Assembly (NCBI GenBank): GCA_023424395.1
Contig: JAFADY010000045.1
Location: 55,661 to 119,660 of the forward strand
Origin: Bacteroidota bacterium
GTDB lineage: Bacteria > Bacteroidota > Bacteroidia > Bacteroidales > Dysgonomonadaceae
Direction of reading: 5' to 3'
Length of the DNA stretch: 64,000 nt
The notes under the pieces were generated by a model. That model had not been told where the DNA came from, searched no databases, and saw nothing but the letters and a program-made list of their open reading frames with translations. Position numbers and translations under genes: made by a program. The first letter of the stretch is position 1. Every line of letters starts with the position of its first letter. Shown piece after piece: positions 8,718-18,067 of the stretch.

Positions 8718-10658
8718 ATGCAAGACAAAAAAACAGTTTCAATTATTTCGTTTTTGGTGGTTGCCGGATTCTTGTTTGTTTATATGCAAGCATGTGACGG
8801 TACCACGAAAAGAACAGCTCAAAATGATGTCGGCAACTCAAGATCTGACACCGTGGAAATCGACCCATATTCACCCGAAGGTCATTTATGGGCGCAAGCG
8901 AGAAATATTTTCGGCGTTTTACCCGATAAAATGCCCGGAAGTGATTACGACACCCAAGTCATAATTGATTTGGGAGAGATGCTCTACTTCGAAAAAGCGA
9001 TGTCTATCAACGACACACAAAGCTGTAACGATTGCCACCCGATCGACAGCGGACGTGTAGGAGCCGATAACCGGAAAACCGGTTTGGGAGCATTGGGTAA
9101 AAGCGGCGACAAAAATGATCCGACCACGATGAATGCCGGTTATCAAATTGCCCAGTTCTGGGATGGACGCGCTGCGACTCTAAAGGATCAGGCCGGAGGG
9201 CCGCCGTTGAACCCCATTGAAATGGCTATGCCCGATTCAGCTACTTTGGTAAACAAAATCGCTGGGATTGACAAGTACAAAACCGCTTTCAAAGCCGCGT
9301 TTCCAGGACAGGAAAACCCGGTAACGATGGAGAATCTCACGGCTGCCATTGCGGCTTTTGAACGCACGCTCATTACGAAAGGGCGCATCGACGAATACAT
9401 TGCTGGCAGCGTGAATGCTTTGACCAAAAAAGAAAAAGCGGGACTAAAAACATTTATTGATGCAAGTTGCGTGCAATGCCACAACGGGCCGAACTTAGGC
9501 GGATTGATGTACCAAAAAATGGGAGTTTATCATCCGTATGCCAATACTACGGACGTAGGGCGTGTGAAAGTTACCGGAAACGAAGCCGATAAGTATCACT
9601 TTAAAGTTCCCATGTTACGAAACGTGTTGCATAGCAGCCCGTATTTCCACGACGGCGCCATCGACAATTTGGGAGAAGTGATCGATCAGATGGCTTATTT
9701 GCAACTCGATAAAAAACTCACCAATGATGAAATAAAGAGCATCATGAAGTTTTTCGCTTCGTTATCGGATAAAAAAATCTTCGAGACACAATATCAGGAC
9801 GACCCCGACCACGGAGCATGGAAACATCCCGACACGGCGCTTATCAAAAACCAGCCCAATGCCGAACAAATCCTTTACGGATATGCACTACTCACTCAAA
9901 CAAACTCGCATCCCGACACGAAAGCCTATGTGGGTAATTCGCTCTCTTGCACCAGTTGCCATCAAAATGAAGGTACAAAAAAGTACGGATTGCCATACAT
10001 CGGCGTTACTAAAAATTATCCGCAATACCGCGGACGTGAAAATCGCGAAGTTTCGCTTGCCGAACGCATTAACGGATGTTTTGAAAGAAGCATGAACGGA
10101 AAACCAATGCCCGAAGACGGAAAAGAAATGCAAGCGATGATTGCTTATATGGATTTCTTGTCGACCGATGCACCAAAAGATCAGAAAGGCATTACGGTAC
10201 CCAAATTTGAAGGGCCTAACCGCCGCGCTGATGTGAATGCGGGACAAACGGTTTTCACCCAATATTGCCAATCGTGTCACGGAATTGAAGGGCAAGGTTA
10301 TACGGCTATGGGCACTACGAACGGCACAATGGCCGTACCTGCACTGTGGGGCAACAAGAGCTTCAATAACGGGGCAGGAACAGCGCGTTTGTTAACGGCA
10401 GCGCCTTTTGTCCAATCCAATATGCCGTTGGGCATTCATTGGAACAATCCGTTACTTACCAACGATCAGGCTTACGATGTGGCTGCCTATATGAATTCGC
10501 ACGAACGTCCGCAAATGGCCGGTTTAGAAAAAGATTATCCCGATTTGAGCAAAAAACCGGTTGATTGTCCGTATCCGCCTTATGCCGACAATTTCAGTCA
10601 GGATCAACACACTTACGGCCCGTTTCAGGAAATAAAAGCCGCAAAAGAGAAGAAATAA
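8718..10658 (+). CDS. di-heme cytochrome c peroxidase fused to a TsdA-like di-heme domain
   Basis: A 646-residue exported protein; a hydrophobic N-terminus ends in a possible lipobox (YMQAC, Cys26). Residues about 50-355 form a MauG/CcpA peroxidase domain with hemes at 103-107 (CNDCH) and 251-255 (CVQCH), the inter-heme tryptophan in FWDGRA and the NPIEM glutamate loop. Residues about 385-640 match the TsdA thiosulfate dehydrogenase/tetrathionate reductase family: hemes at 411-415 (CTSCH) and 517-521 (CQSCH), the NGCFERSMNG motif with Cys454 as the expected distal ligand 39 residues after His415, the NM pair at 568-569 as expected near heme 2, and the C-terminal HTYGPFQ motif. Both domains look catalytically complete. 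A fusion of these two families is unusual as far as I know. Peroxide reduction coupled to tetrathionate/thiosulfate turnover is inference. Confidence 0.85.
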   Translation: MQDKKTVSIISFLVVAGFLFVYMQACDGTTKRTAQNDVGNSRSDTVEIDPYSPEGHLWAQARNIFGVLPDKMPGSDYDTQVIIDLGEMLYFEKAMSINDTQSCNDCHPIDSGRVGADNRKTGLGALGKSGDKNDPTTMNAGYQIAQFWDGRAATLKDQAGGPPLNPIEMAMPDSATLVNKIAGIDKYKTAFKAAFPGQENPVTMENLTAAIAAFERTLITKGRIDEYIAGSVNALTKKEKAGLKTFIDASCVQCHNGPNLGGLMYQKMGVYHPYANTTDVGRVKVTGNEADKYHFKVPMLRNVLHSSPYFHDGAIDNLGEVIDQMAYLQLDKKLTNDEIKSIMKFFASLSDKKIFETQYQDDPDHGAWKHPDTALIKNQPNAEQILYGYALLTQTNSHPDTKAYVGNSLSCTSCHQNEGTKKYGLPYIGVTKNYPQYRGRENREVSLAERINGCFERSMNGKPMPEDGKEMQAMIAYMDFLSTDAPKDQKGITVPKFEGPNRRADVNAGQTVFTQYCQSCHGIEGQGYTAMGTTNGTMAVPALWGNKSFNNGAGTARLLTAAPFVQSNMPLGIHWNNPLLTNDQAYDVAAYMNSHERPQMAGLEKDYPDLSKKPVDCPYPPYADNFSQDQHTYGPFQEIKAAKEKK

Positions 10659-10676
10659 TACGGTAGAATATCGCAT

Positions 10677-10707
10677 AAAAAAGCCCCGGAAATTTCGGGG
10701 CTTTTTT
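10677..10707. terminator. bidirectional terminator
   Basis: A-run, GCCCCG / CGGGGC stem and T-run, symmetric, placed between the convergent peroxidase-TsdA and porin genes, so it can serve both strands. Confidence 0.85.
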
Positions 10708-10718
10708 GCTGATTTTTA

Positions 10719-11993
10719 TCAGAATTTCATCTTAAAAAGTGTCGGATTTATGTTCACCATTATAAATCCCCAATCCTGCCAGGCCGTGTGATCGCCGCCT
10801 TTATAAACAGTCATAGCTTCCGTAGGCAACATAAATGAATATCCGGCTTGAATTGTAATGTATTTACGCAACGGATAGGTAAGGGCTAAATCTATTTCGG
10901 AGCCTAAGTTCCGTTCGTTGGTTCCGTTTACGCTTATGGGCTGCGTGGATGAGAAATGCAGGTAACTCAGTTCGAGTGAAAGTCTCTGCATCGGTTTCCA
11001 CGTGATGGTGGCGTATTTATCGAATAAACCATAATAACGGTCATTCGAAAAATAATCCATATAACCGAAAAATTTGTGCATTCCTGCATTCATCAAATTG
11101 ATCTGTGTGATTTTTTCATTTGTTGGGTCTTGTCCCGATAAATAGTCCATTCCCAACGACAAGGAAACTTTCGGGTTGAAACTATAACCGGCCTTCAATT
11201 GAGTTAAATAAGCGCTTATTTCTTTCTCTTGTTGATTTTTCCCCATTTGGTAATACAAAGAACCCGATAAGTCGAATGGCGTTTTTTTATAGGTCAGATA
11301 AGTGCCCACCGTTTGCATATAAACGGTTTTAGCTACGTCGGGAGCGCCGTCCACTCCCGCAATTCCGGCTTCCAGCCCGAGGTTCATAAAAAGAACGGAC
11401 GCACCTAAACCGTTTTGATTATCGAAATGATACCAAGCCGTTTGCATGTTTTTGTACGGATATCCGCCTTTATAAAACGTGCCTGAATTGGTTTTCTCAG
11501 ATGCTTGGTTATAAGCCAGAATGAAATGGATTTGATTCTGATCGTTTTGGTAACCTAATTTTAATGCGTCGTGCCATTTTCCCGACGGGCTCCACTCGGC
11601 TGCGGACAGCATGATGCCATCATCGTAATGCAACGCCTGACGCCCTAATTTGGCGAAAAAACCATTGTGGTTAATTTGCCCCCAAGCTTCGTTCATGGTG
11701 AAGTTGCCCACGTTATCCGACAGTTTTTTGGAGCCCCAAACCGATATTTCCTGTCCGGCAACACGGGCGGAGAAAAAACCGTTGTCGAAATTCAATCCAA
11801 GGCGTGCCCTGTTGGAAATAAAAGCCGATGCTTTATCGGTTTTTTCACGCGGATACGCATAGCCGTTGCGGCATTCGAAACGTGGGCGTACTTGCGCGTC
11901 TATGGAAAGAGTTCCTCCAATTTCTTCTTGTGCAATGGATGGGTAAAGATTTCCTGTTGTGCACACAATAAGTAGAAAAATTATTTTTTTCAT
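10719..11993 (-). CDS. outer-membrane porin-like beta-barrel (alginate-export/porin superfamily)
   Basis: A 424-residue protein with a Sec signal peptide (residues 1-21, ending near SIAQ) and alternating beta-strand sequence throughout, ending in phenylalanine (FKMKF), as outer-membrane barrels do. It starts with a barrel strand pattern (SIDAQVRPRFECRNGYA) typical of the alginate-export/porin superfamily. The substrate is unknown; passive diffusion of small anions or sugars is a reasonable family-level guess. It converges on the peroxidase gene and has its own -7 box, so it is probably monocistronic. Confidence 0.7.
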   Translation of the reverse strand: MKKIIFLLIVCTTGNLYPSIAQEEIGGTLSIDAQVRPRFECRNGYAYPREKTDKASAFISNRARLGLNFDNGFFSARVAGQEISVWGSKKLSDNVGNFTMNEAWGQINHNGFFAKLGRQALHYDDGIMLSAAEWSPSGKWHDALKLGYQNDQNQIHFILAYNQASEKTNSGTFYKGGYPYKNMQTAWYHFDNQNGLGASVLFMNLGLEAGIAGVDGAPDVAKTVYMQTVGTYLTYKKTPFDLSGSLYYQMGKNQQEKEISAYLTQLKAGYSFNPKVSLSLGMDYLSGQDPTNEKITQINLMNAGMHKFFGYMDYFSNDRYYGLFDKYATITWKPMQRLSLELSYLHFSSTQPISVNGTNERNLGSEIDLALTYPLRKYITIQAGYSFMLPTEAMTVYKGGDHTAWQDWGFIMVNINPTLFKMKF

Positions 11994-12046
11994 GAGAATT
12001 GTTTGTTGCTTAAGATCACGTTAATTGTATAATGAGCTATCTCGCA

Positions 12047-12054
12047 CAAATTTA
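12047..12054 (-). promoter_or_regulatory. -7 promoter box for the porin gene
   Basis: Reads TAAATTTG on the minus strand, matching TAnnTTTG; predicted leader about 47 nt. Confidence 0.5.
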
Positions 12055-12187
12055 CGAATTAATTTAAGATAAATTATTATTTTTATAAAAATGTTGACTT
12101 AGGTTTTCTTGGTTATTCATTTATAGATTATAGAAATTTTTGATGAACGATTAACTTATATAAATTTTATTTTACTTCTAAAATCTT

Positions 12188-12195
12188 TATCTTTG
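12188..12195 (+). promoter_or_regulatory. -7 promoter box for the peroxiredoxin gene
   Basis: TATCTTTG matches TAnnTTTG; predicted leader about 28 nt. Confidence 0.6.
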
Positions 12196-12229
12196 AAAAG
12201 AATTTTCATAACAAGTTAAACAAATAATT

Positions 12230-12871
12230 ATGGCAGTATTAGTAGGAAAAAGAGCTCCTGTTTTTTGGACTCAAGCCGTTATAAACGGAAATGAAATAGT
12301 TGAAAATTTTTCTCTCGATGAATATTTGGGAAAGAATTACGTGGTGTTTTTCTTTTATCCGGCAGATTTCACATTTGTTTGCCCGACAGAATTACATGCT
12401 TTTCAACAAAAATTAGCTGAATTTGAAGAAAGAGATACCGTGGTGGTTGCATGTTCTACCGACTCGGTGGTTTCGCACTGGAAATGGTTACAAACTCCGA
12501 AAAACGACGGAGGAATTCACGGGGTAACTTATCCCATCGTGGCAGATCATTCTTTGACAATTTCCATGGCCTATGATGTGCTTGCAGGGCAGTTTGAAAA
12601 CGATGCATCGGGGAGGCCTTTGTTTACGGGAACCGCCGAAGCATATAGAGGATTATTCTTAATTGACAAAGAAGGGATTGTTCGTCATCAGGTAATTAAC
12701 GACATGCCGCTGGGACGCAGCGTTGACGAAGCTCTCAGGGTTATCGACGCTCTCCAATTCGTGGAAGAACATGGAGAGGTTTGCCCTGCCGATTGGCATA
12801 AAGGCGACAAAGGCCTCACCGCTACACAAGAAGGCATTGCTTCCTATCTTTCGGAAAAAGAAGAAGTATAA
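12230..12871 (+). CDS. 2-Cys peroxiredoxin (AhpC/Prx1 type)
   Basis: A 213-residue cytosolic thiol peroxidase that reduces hydrogen peroxide and organic peroxides. The peroxidatic cysteine is Cys51 in FTFVCPTE and the resolving cysteine is Cys185 in HGEVCPADW, so it is the typical 2-Cys kind. The length matches the family. No ahpF reductase gene is adjacent. Its neighbour across the divergent spacer is a porin, and the multiheme peroxidase is one gene further, so peroxide defence genes cluster loosely here. It has its own promoter and terminator. Confidence 0.93.
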   Translation: MAVLVGKRAPVFWTQAVINGNEIVENFSLDEYLGKNYVVFFFYPADFTFVCPTELHAFQQKLAEFEERDTVVVACSTDSVVSHWKWLQTPKNDGGIHGVTYPIVADHSLTISMAYDVLAGQFENDASGRPLFTGTAEAYRGLFLIDKEGIVRHQVINDMPLGRSVDEALRVIDALQFVEEHGEVCPADWHKGDKGLTATQEGIASYLSEKEEV

Positions 12872-12891
12872 CCTCAACGGTTTTTAATGTA

Positions 12892-12925
12892 AGAGCATTG
12901 GCCCCATAAGCCAATGCTCTTTTTA
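12892..12925 (+). terminator. terminator after the peroxiredoxin gene
   Basis: AGAGCATTGGC pairs perfectly with GCCAATGCTCT around CCCATAA-like loop bases, followed by a T-run. Confidence 0.85.
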
Positions 12926-12989
12926 TTTATTTTGATGCCCACCCTATCTCTTTTTGAAAAAAATGCCGGTACTTATGCGGTTTTTTGAC

Positions 12990-12997
12990 TATATTTG
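12990..12997 (+). promoter_or_regulatory. -7 promoter box deciding the aminotransferase start
   Basis: TATATTTG matches TAnnTTTG and predicts a start near 13004. It lies inside the longest open frame (from 12954), which supports the ATG at 13032 over the upstream ATG. Confidence 0.55.
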
Positions 12998-13031
12998 CCG
13001 CATATTTCATAAAAAAAGATGTAAATTTGAC

Positions 13032-14225
13032 ATGAACCCTTTATCATCAACACTTCAATCGCTTTCTCCTTCCGAAACGTTTGCGATGTCGCAAAAAAGC
13101 AATGAGCTGAAGGCTCAAGGAATCGACGTAATTAATTTGAGCGTAGGCGAACCCGACTTTAATACTCCCGATCATATAAAAGAAGCTGCCAAGCAGGCTA
13201 TCGATAATAACTTCTCTTTTTATTCCCCCGTTCCCGGTTTTTTGGATGTACGAAAAGCCATTTGTGAAAAACTAAAAACCGAAAATAACCTCGAATTCGA
13301 ACCTGCTCAAATCGTCGTTTCGAGCGGAGCCAAACAATCCATTTGTAATGCAGTGCTGGCGCTGATCGACAAAGATGACGAAGTGATTATTCCCGCGCCT
13401 TATTGGGTTAGTTATCCCGAAATGGTGAAATTAGCCAAAGGAAAATCTGTTTTCGTTTATGCGGATATCGAGCAAGATTATAAAATTACGCCACAGCAAC
13501 TCGAAGACAGCATTAAACCCAAAACCAAAGCTATAATATTGTGTTCACCTTCCAATCCCACCGGAAGCGTTTACACAAAAGATGAATTGAAAGCCTTGGC
13601 CGATGTGCTTGCCAAACACCCGAACATTTACGTAATTTCTGACGAAATATACGAACATATAAATTACACCGGCCGGCACGAAAGCATGGCTCAATTCGAA
13701 GAAATTCGCGATCGCGTTATCGTTGTAAACGGAGTTTCCAAAGGTTATGCAATGACCGGATGGCGCATCGGCTGGATTGCCGCGCCGAAATGGCTTGCCT
13801 CGGCATGTGGAATGCTGCAAGGACAATACACATCGGGCGCGTCGTCCATTTCGCAAAAGGCTGCCCTGGCCGCATACACGGGCGACCAATCCTGTATCAC
13901 AACTATGTGTGAAGCCTTCGAAAGAAGAAAAAAACTGATGGTAAACCTTCTTAGAGAAATTGAGGGATTAAAAGTGAACGAGCCGATGGGAGCATTCTAT
14001 ATTTTTACCGAGTGCAAGAGTTATCTGGGTAAGTCATTCAACGGAAAAACCATCGACACAGCCGCCGACCTTGCGATGTATCTACTGGAAGAGGGACATG
14101 TAGCTTGCGTGGGCGGAGACGCCTTCGGCGCTCCGGGATATATTCGGTTATCGTATGCTACTTCCGATGAGAATCTGGTAAAAGCCGTCGGATGGATCAA
14201 AGAAGCGTTAAGCAAATTATCTTAA
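13032..14225 (+). CDS. aspC: class I pyridoxal-phosphate aminotransferase (aspartate aminotransferase)
   Basis: Transfers the amino group between aspartate (or aromatic amino acids) and 2-oxoglutarate, using PLP, in the cytosol. The start at 13032 gives 397 residues, the normal family length; the frame continues upstream to 12954, but those 26 residues do not resemble the family and precede the promoter box. The PLP lysine is Lys237 in GVSKGYAMTGWRIGW, and the fold-type I markers GAKQSICNA, PYWVSYPEM, SPSNPTGSVY and SDEIYEHI are all present. Belongs to the aminotransferase I-gamma branch common in Bacteroidota. Single gene with its own terminator. Confidence 0.92.
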   Translation: MNPLSSTLQSLSPSETFAMSQKSNELKAQGIDVINLSVGEPDFNTPDHIKEAAKQAIDNNFSFYSPVPGFLDVRKAICEKLKTENNLEFEPAQIVVSSGAKQSICNAVLALIDKDDEVIIPAPYWVSYPEMVKLAKGKSVFVYADIEQDYKITPQQLEDSIKPKTKAIILCSPSNPTGSVYTKDELKALADVLAKHPNIYVISDEIYEHINYTGRHESMAQFEEIRDRVIVVNGVSKGYAMTGWRIGWIAAPKWLASACGMLQGQYTSGASSISQKAALAAYTGDQSCITTMCEAFERRKKLMVNLLREIEGLKVNEPMGAFYIFTECKSYLGKSFNGKTIDTAADLAMYLLEEGHVACVGGDAFGAPGYIRLSYATSDENLVKAVGWIKEALSKLS

Positions 14226-14246
14226 CGGTTCTGCAATTAATAAAAT

Positions 14247-14278
14247 CACCGGATGGAAAAATCGTTCGGTGTTTTTTT
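14247..14278 (+). terminator. terminator after the aminotransferase gene
   Basis: CACCG (14247-14251) pairs with CGGTG (14267-14271), followed by seven or more T. Confidence 0.65.
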
Positions 14279-14361
14279 GTTAATCCGACAATTCATATCT
14301 CTGTCAAACGCAATTAAAGAAAAATTTCTGCAAATAATTCTTTTTTGATGTTTAAAAGTAT

Positions 14362-14369
14362 TATTTTTG
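14362..14369 (+). promoter_or_regulatory. -7 promoter box for the sdh/frd operon
   Basis: TATTTTTG matches TAnnTTTG; predicted leader about 95 nt before the first gene. Confidence 0.55.
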
Positions 14370-14470
14370 TAATCCGTTCACAGAACCTAACGATCACAGT
14401 AAAAGATCCGCGTTATTTAACTAACAGTCAATAAGAAAATAATAATCATATAATTAAAAAAAAGAACTTT

Positions 14471-15145
14471 ATGAGTTGGCTAATTAAATCTTCAATCGGC
14501 CGGAAGTTTGTACAAAGTATTTCCGGTTTGTTTTTGATCTTATTCCTCTTATTCCACATGTCTATGAACCTGGTTCTCATTTTCAATTACGAAACGTACG
14601 ATTTCCTTGCGAATGAAATTCTGGGTGCTAACTGGTGGGCCATTGTAGGAACGGGAGTTATTGGATTGGGCTTTATCATCCACGTTTTATATGCGATTAT
14701 CCTCACACTGCAAAACCAAAAAGCCCGTGGTAGCGACAAATATGCGTCGGCAAATAAAACGCAGGCAACATGGTCGTCGAAAAACATGTTCGTTTTAGGA
14801 CTTGTCATTTTGTTGTTCTTGTTTCTGCACATGTATCAAATGTGGTACCAAATGCAATTCAAAGAACTTTTCCACATGGAAGGCGCACGTACCGATGGCG
14901 CTCAACTGGTAGCCGAAACTTTCTCGCAGTTGTGGGTAGTTATCGTTTACATCATTGCTTTCGTGGCATTATGGTTCCACTTAACACATGGTTTCTGGAG
15001 CGCGCTCCACACTGTGGGATGGAACAATACCGTATGGATGAAACGTATAAAAGTGTTGGGAAACATTGTTTCCACTATTATTTGTTTGGGATTTATAGTT
15101 GTGGCAATTGCCGTTCACCTCGGATACTCCAACTTATTAGGATAA
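14471..15145 (+). CDS. sdhC: succinate dehydrogenase/fumarate reductase cytochrome b subunit
   Basis: A 224-residue inner-membrane subunit of the Bacillus/Wolinella-type quinol:fumarate reductase, with five predicted membrane segments and the histidines needed for two b hemes (LFHMSMN, FIIHVLY, LHMYQMW, FHLTHGF). It passes electrons between menaquinone and the iron-sulfur subunit. First gene of a three-gene operon: 19 bases separate it from the flavoprotein gene. In Bacteroidota this complex works mainly as a fumarate reductase. Confidence 0.93.
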   Translation: MSWLIKSSIGRKFVQSISGLFLILFLLFHMSMNLVLIFNYETYDFLANEILGANWWAIVGTGVIGLGFIIHVLYAIILTLQNQKARGSDKYASANKTQATWSSKNMFVLGLVILLFLFLHMYQMWYQMQFKELFHMEGARTDGAQLVAETFSQLWVVIVYIIAFVALWFHLTHGFWSALHTVGWNNTVWMKRIKVLGNIVSTIICLGFIVVAIAVHLGYSNLLG

Positions 15146-15164
15146 CAAAAGAAACTGACAGATT

Positions 15165-17108
15165 ATGAATAAAATAGATGCTAAAATACCGCAAGGACCA
15201 CTAGAACAAAAATGGTCGAATTATAAATCTCACCAAAAATTGGTGAATCCCGCGAATAAACGCCGCCTCGATGTCATCGTGGTGGGAACTGGACTTGCCG
15301 GCGCATCGGCAGCCGCATCGCTGGGAGAATTAGGATTTAACGTACTCAACTTCTGTATTCAGGATTCTCCCCGTCGCGCGCACTCAATCGCCGCTCAGGG
15401 AGGTATAAATGCAGCCAAGAATTACCCTAACGACGGGGACTCCGTATATCGTTTGTTTTACGACACCATCAAAGGTGGCGACTATCGTGCGCGTGAAGCC
15501 AACGTTTACCGTTTGGCTGAAGTTTCCAACGAAATCATCGACCAATGTGTAGCACAAGGTGTTCCTTTCGCACGCGAATACGGTGGTTTGCTCGATAACC
15601 GTTCGTTCGGCGGCGCGCAAGTATCGCGTACGTTCTACGCCCGCGGACAAACAGGTCAGCAATTGCTTCTCGGAGCTTATTCTGCTTTGAGCCGCGCCGT
15701 TCATAAAAAACAGGTAAAATTATACACCCGCTACGAAATGGTTGATCTGGTAATTATCGACGGGCGTGCCCGCGGTATTATTGCCCGTAACCTCGTAACC
15801 GGAAAACTGGAACGTTTTGCGGCTCACGCCGTTGTAATTGCTACCGGCGGATACGGAAACACTTTTTTCCTTTCCACCAACGCAATGACATCCAACGGAT
15901 CGGCAGCCTGGCAATGTTACAAGAAAGGGGCATACTTCGGAAACCCGTGTATGGCGCAAATTCACCCCACGTGTATCCCCGTTCACGGCGAATTCCAATC
16001 TAAACTCACATTGATGTCGGAATCGTTGCGGAACGACGGCCGCATTTGGGTTCCCAAAAAAATGGAAGATGCCGAAGCCATTCGTGCCGGCAATCTGAGA
16101 CCTACCGAAATAAAAGAAGAAGACCGCGATTACTATCTGGAACGTCGTTATCCCGCTTTCGGGAACCTTGTTCCTCGCGACGTTGCCTCTCGTGCAGCTA
16201 AAGAACGCTGCGATGCAGGTTTCGGAGTAGGAACGACCGGTTTGGCTGTTTATCTCGACTTTGCCGATGCTATCAATCGCCTTGGTAAAGATGTTGTGGA
16301 AGCTCGTTACGGAAACCTCTTCCAAATGTATGAAAAGATCGTTGACGATAATCCATACGAAACTCCGATGATGATCTATCCTGCCATTCACTACACAATG
16401 GGCGGAATTTGGGTAGATTACGAACTAATGACCACTATCCCCGGATTGTTCGCCATTGGCGAAGCTAACTTCTCCGATCACGGAGCGAACCGCCTTGGAG
16501 CATCGGCTTTGATGCAGGGATTGGCCGACGGATATTTCGTTCTTCCTTACACCATCCAAAGCTATTTATCAGATCAGATTCAGGTTCCGCGATTCAAAAC
16601 CGATTCGCCCGAATTCGACGCTGCCGAAAAAGCCATCAACGATCGCGTTGAGCGTTTGATGAACATCAAGGGAAAACATTCGGTAGACCACATTCACAAA
16701 GAACTCGGACACATTATGTGGGATTTCGTGGGAATGGGGCGCGATGCTGAAGGTTTGAGAGATGCAATCCAAAAGTTGAAAGAACTGAAAAAAGATTTCT
16801 GGACGAACGTACGCATCCCCGGAAATAAAGAAACGTTGAACGTTGAGTTGGAAAAAGCTTTGCGACTGGCCGACTTTATCGAAATTGGCGAACTGATGGC
16901 GCATGACGCACTTGATCGTGAAGAATCGTGCGGCGGGCACTTCCGTCTTGAGCACCAAACGCCGGAAGGCGAAGCGTTGCGTCACGATGACCAATTCTCT
17001 TACGTATCGTGCTGGGAATATCAGGGCGAAGACAAAGCGCCTGTGATGTACAAAGAACCGCTTGATTATGAATTCATTGTTCGCCAACAACGTAATTATA
17101 AATCGTAA
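15165..17108 (+). CDS. sdhA: succinate dehydrogenase/fumarate reductase flavoprotein subunit
   Basis: A 647-residue catalytic subunit with covalently bound FAD. The dinucleotide-binding loop GTGLAGASAAASLGELG is near residue 40 and the FAD-linking histidine is in RRAHSIAAQGGINAAKNYPND. Substrate-site motifs HPT and REESCGGHFR are present. It reduces fumarate to succinate (or the reverse). Middle gene of the operon, 12 bases before the iron-sulfur gene. Long form of about 640 residues, as usual in Bacteroidota. Confidence 0.96.
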   Translation: MNKIDAKIPQGPLEQKWSNYKSHQKLVNPANKRRLDVIVVGTGLAGASAAASLGELGFNVLNFCIQDSPRRAHSIAAQGGINAAKNYPNDGDSVYRLFYDTIKGGDYRAREANVYRLAEVSNEIIDQCVAQGVPFAREYGGLLDNRSFGGAQVSRTFYARGQTGQQLLLGAYSALSRAVHKKQVKLYTRYEMVDLVIIDGRARGIIARNLVTGKLERFAAHAVVIATGGYGNTFFLSTNAMTSNGSAAWQCYKKGAYFGNPCMAQIHPTCIPVHGEFQSKLTLMSESLRNDGRIWVPKKMEDAEAIRAGNLRPTEIKEEDRDYYLERRYPAFGNLVPRDVASRAAKERCDAGFGVGTTGLAVYLDFADAINRLGKDVVEARYGNLFQMYEKIVDDNPYETPMMIYPAIHYTMGGIWVDYELMTTIPGLFAIGEANFSDHGANRLGASALMQGLADGYFVLPYTIQSYLSDQIQVPRFKTDSPEFDAAEKAINDRVERLMNIKGKHSVDHIHKELGHIMWDFVGMGRDAEGLRDAIQKLKELKKDFWTNVRIPGNKETLNVELEKALRLADFIEIGELMAHDALDREESCGGHFRLEHQTPEGEALRHDDQFSYVSCWEYQGEDKAPVMYKEPLDYEFIVRQQRNYKS

Positions 17109-17120
17109 AATCAACCAATC

Positions 17121-17876
17121 ATGGACAAAGATATCAACATAAAAGTAAAAGTTTGGCGTCAGGAAGGGCCTAAGCAAAAAGGACGTTTTGAAACTTATGA
17201 ACTGAATAATATTTCTCAGGGCAGTTCTTTCCTCGAAATGATGGATATTTTAAACGAAAAACTCGTTAACGAAGGAAAAGAACCTGTGGTTTTCGACCAC
17301 GATTGCCGCGAAGGAATCTGCGGAATGTGCAGCCTTTATATTAACGGTCACCCGCACGGGCCTGATGAAGACATCACAACCTGTCAGCTTCACATGCGCA
17401 AGTTCAACGAAGGCGAAACCATTACCGTTGAACCGTGGCGCTCGGCGGGATTCCCCATTATCAAAGACTTAATGGTAAACCGCAACGCCTTCGATCAAAT
17501 CATTCAGGCAGGCGGTTACGTATCGGTAAACACCGGCGGTGTTCCCGATGCTAATGCCATACCCATCCCCCGCGATGATGCTGAAGCCGCTATGGATGCT
17601 GCCGCTTGTATTGGTTGCGGCGCGTGTGTTGCAACATGTAAAAACGGCTCGGCCATGCTTTTCGTATCAGCAAAAGTGAGTCAGTTGGCTTTACTACCGC
17701 AAGGCCGCGTTGAAGCTGCCCGTCGCGCAAAAGCGATGGTTGCGAAAATGGATGAACTTGGTTTCGGCAACTGCACAAATACAGGTGCTTGTGAGGTGGA
17801 ATGTCCTAAAAACATCTCTATTTCCAACATAGCACGCCTCAACCGTGAGTTCCTGAAAGCAAAATTCAGGGATTAA
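17121..17876 (+). CDS. sdhB: succinate dehydrogenase/fumarate reductase iron-sulfur subunit
   Basis: A 251-residue subunit carrying the three iron-sulfur clusters: the plant-type [2Fe-2S] ligands in CREGICGMC with a later cysteine, the [4Fe-4S] ligands in CIGCGACVATC, and the [3Fe-4S] ligands in CTNTGACEVECP. It links the flavoprotein to the cytochrome b subunit. Last gene of the operon, followed by a terminator. Confidence 0.96.
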   Translation: MDKDINIKVKVWRQEGPKQKGRFETYELNNISQGSSFLEMMDILNEKLVNEGKEPVVFDHDCREGICGMCSLYINGHPHGPDEDITTCQLHMRKFNEGETITVEPWRSAGFPIIKDLMVNRNAFDQIIQAGGYVSVNTGGVPDANAIPIPRDDAEAAMDAAACIGCGACVATCKNGSAMLFVSAKVSQLALLPQGRVEAARRAKAMVAKMDELGFGNCTNTGACEVECPKNISISNIARLNREFLKAKFRD

Positions 17877-17896
17877 TCATTCAAATCAAATATAGC

Positions 17897-17937
17897 AAAG
17901 CGTTTTGTCTTCGCAACGTAAGATAAGACGCTTTCTT
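17897..17937 (+). terminator. terminator after sdhB
   Basis: A stem of about 15 bp (AAAGCGTTTTGTCTT against AAGATAAGACGCTTT, with G-U pairs) with a short loop, followed by a T-rich tail. Confidence 0.75.
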
Positions 17938-18067
17938 TATATGATTTTATAGCGTTATTTAACAATTATTCGATAATCTTTTTTGACTTTCAAACGTCTT
18001 AAATTAACACAATGCTTGTAACTCAAGCCTTCAATGAATCTATTATTTTACTTAATTTGGATGAATT

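Noticed and set aside
12954..13031. N-terminal extension of the aminotransferase
   Set aside because: The 26 extra residues do not resemble the family and contain the promoter box at 12990-12997.
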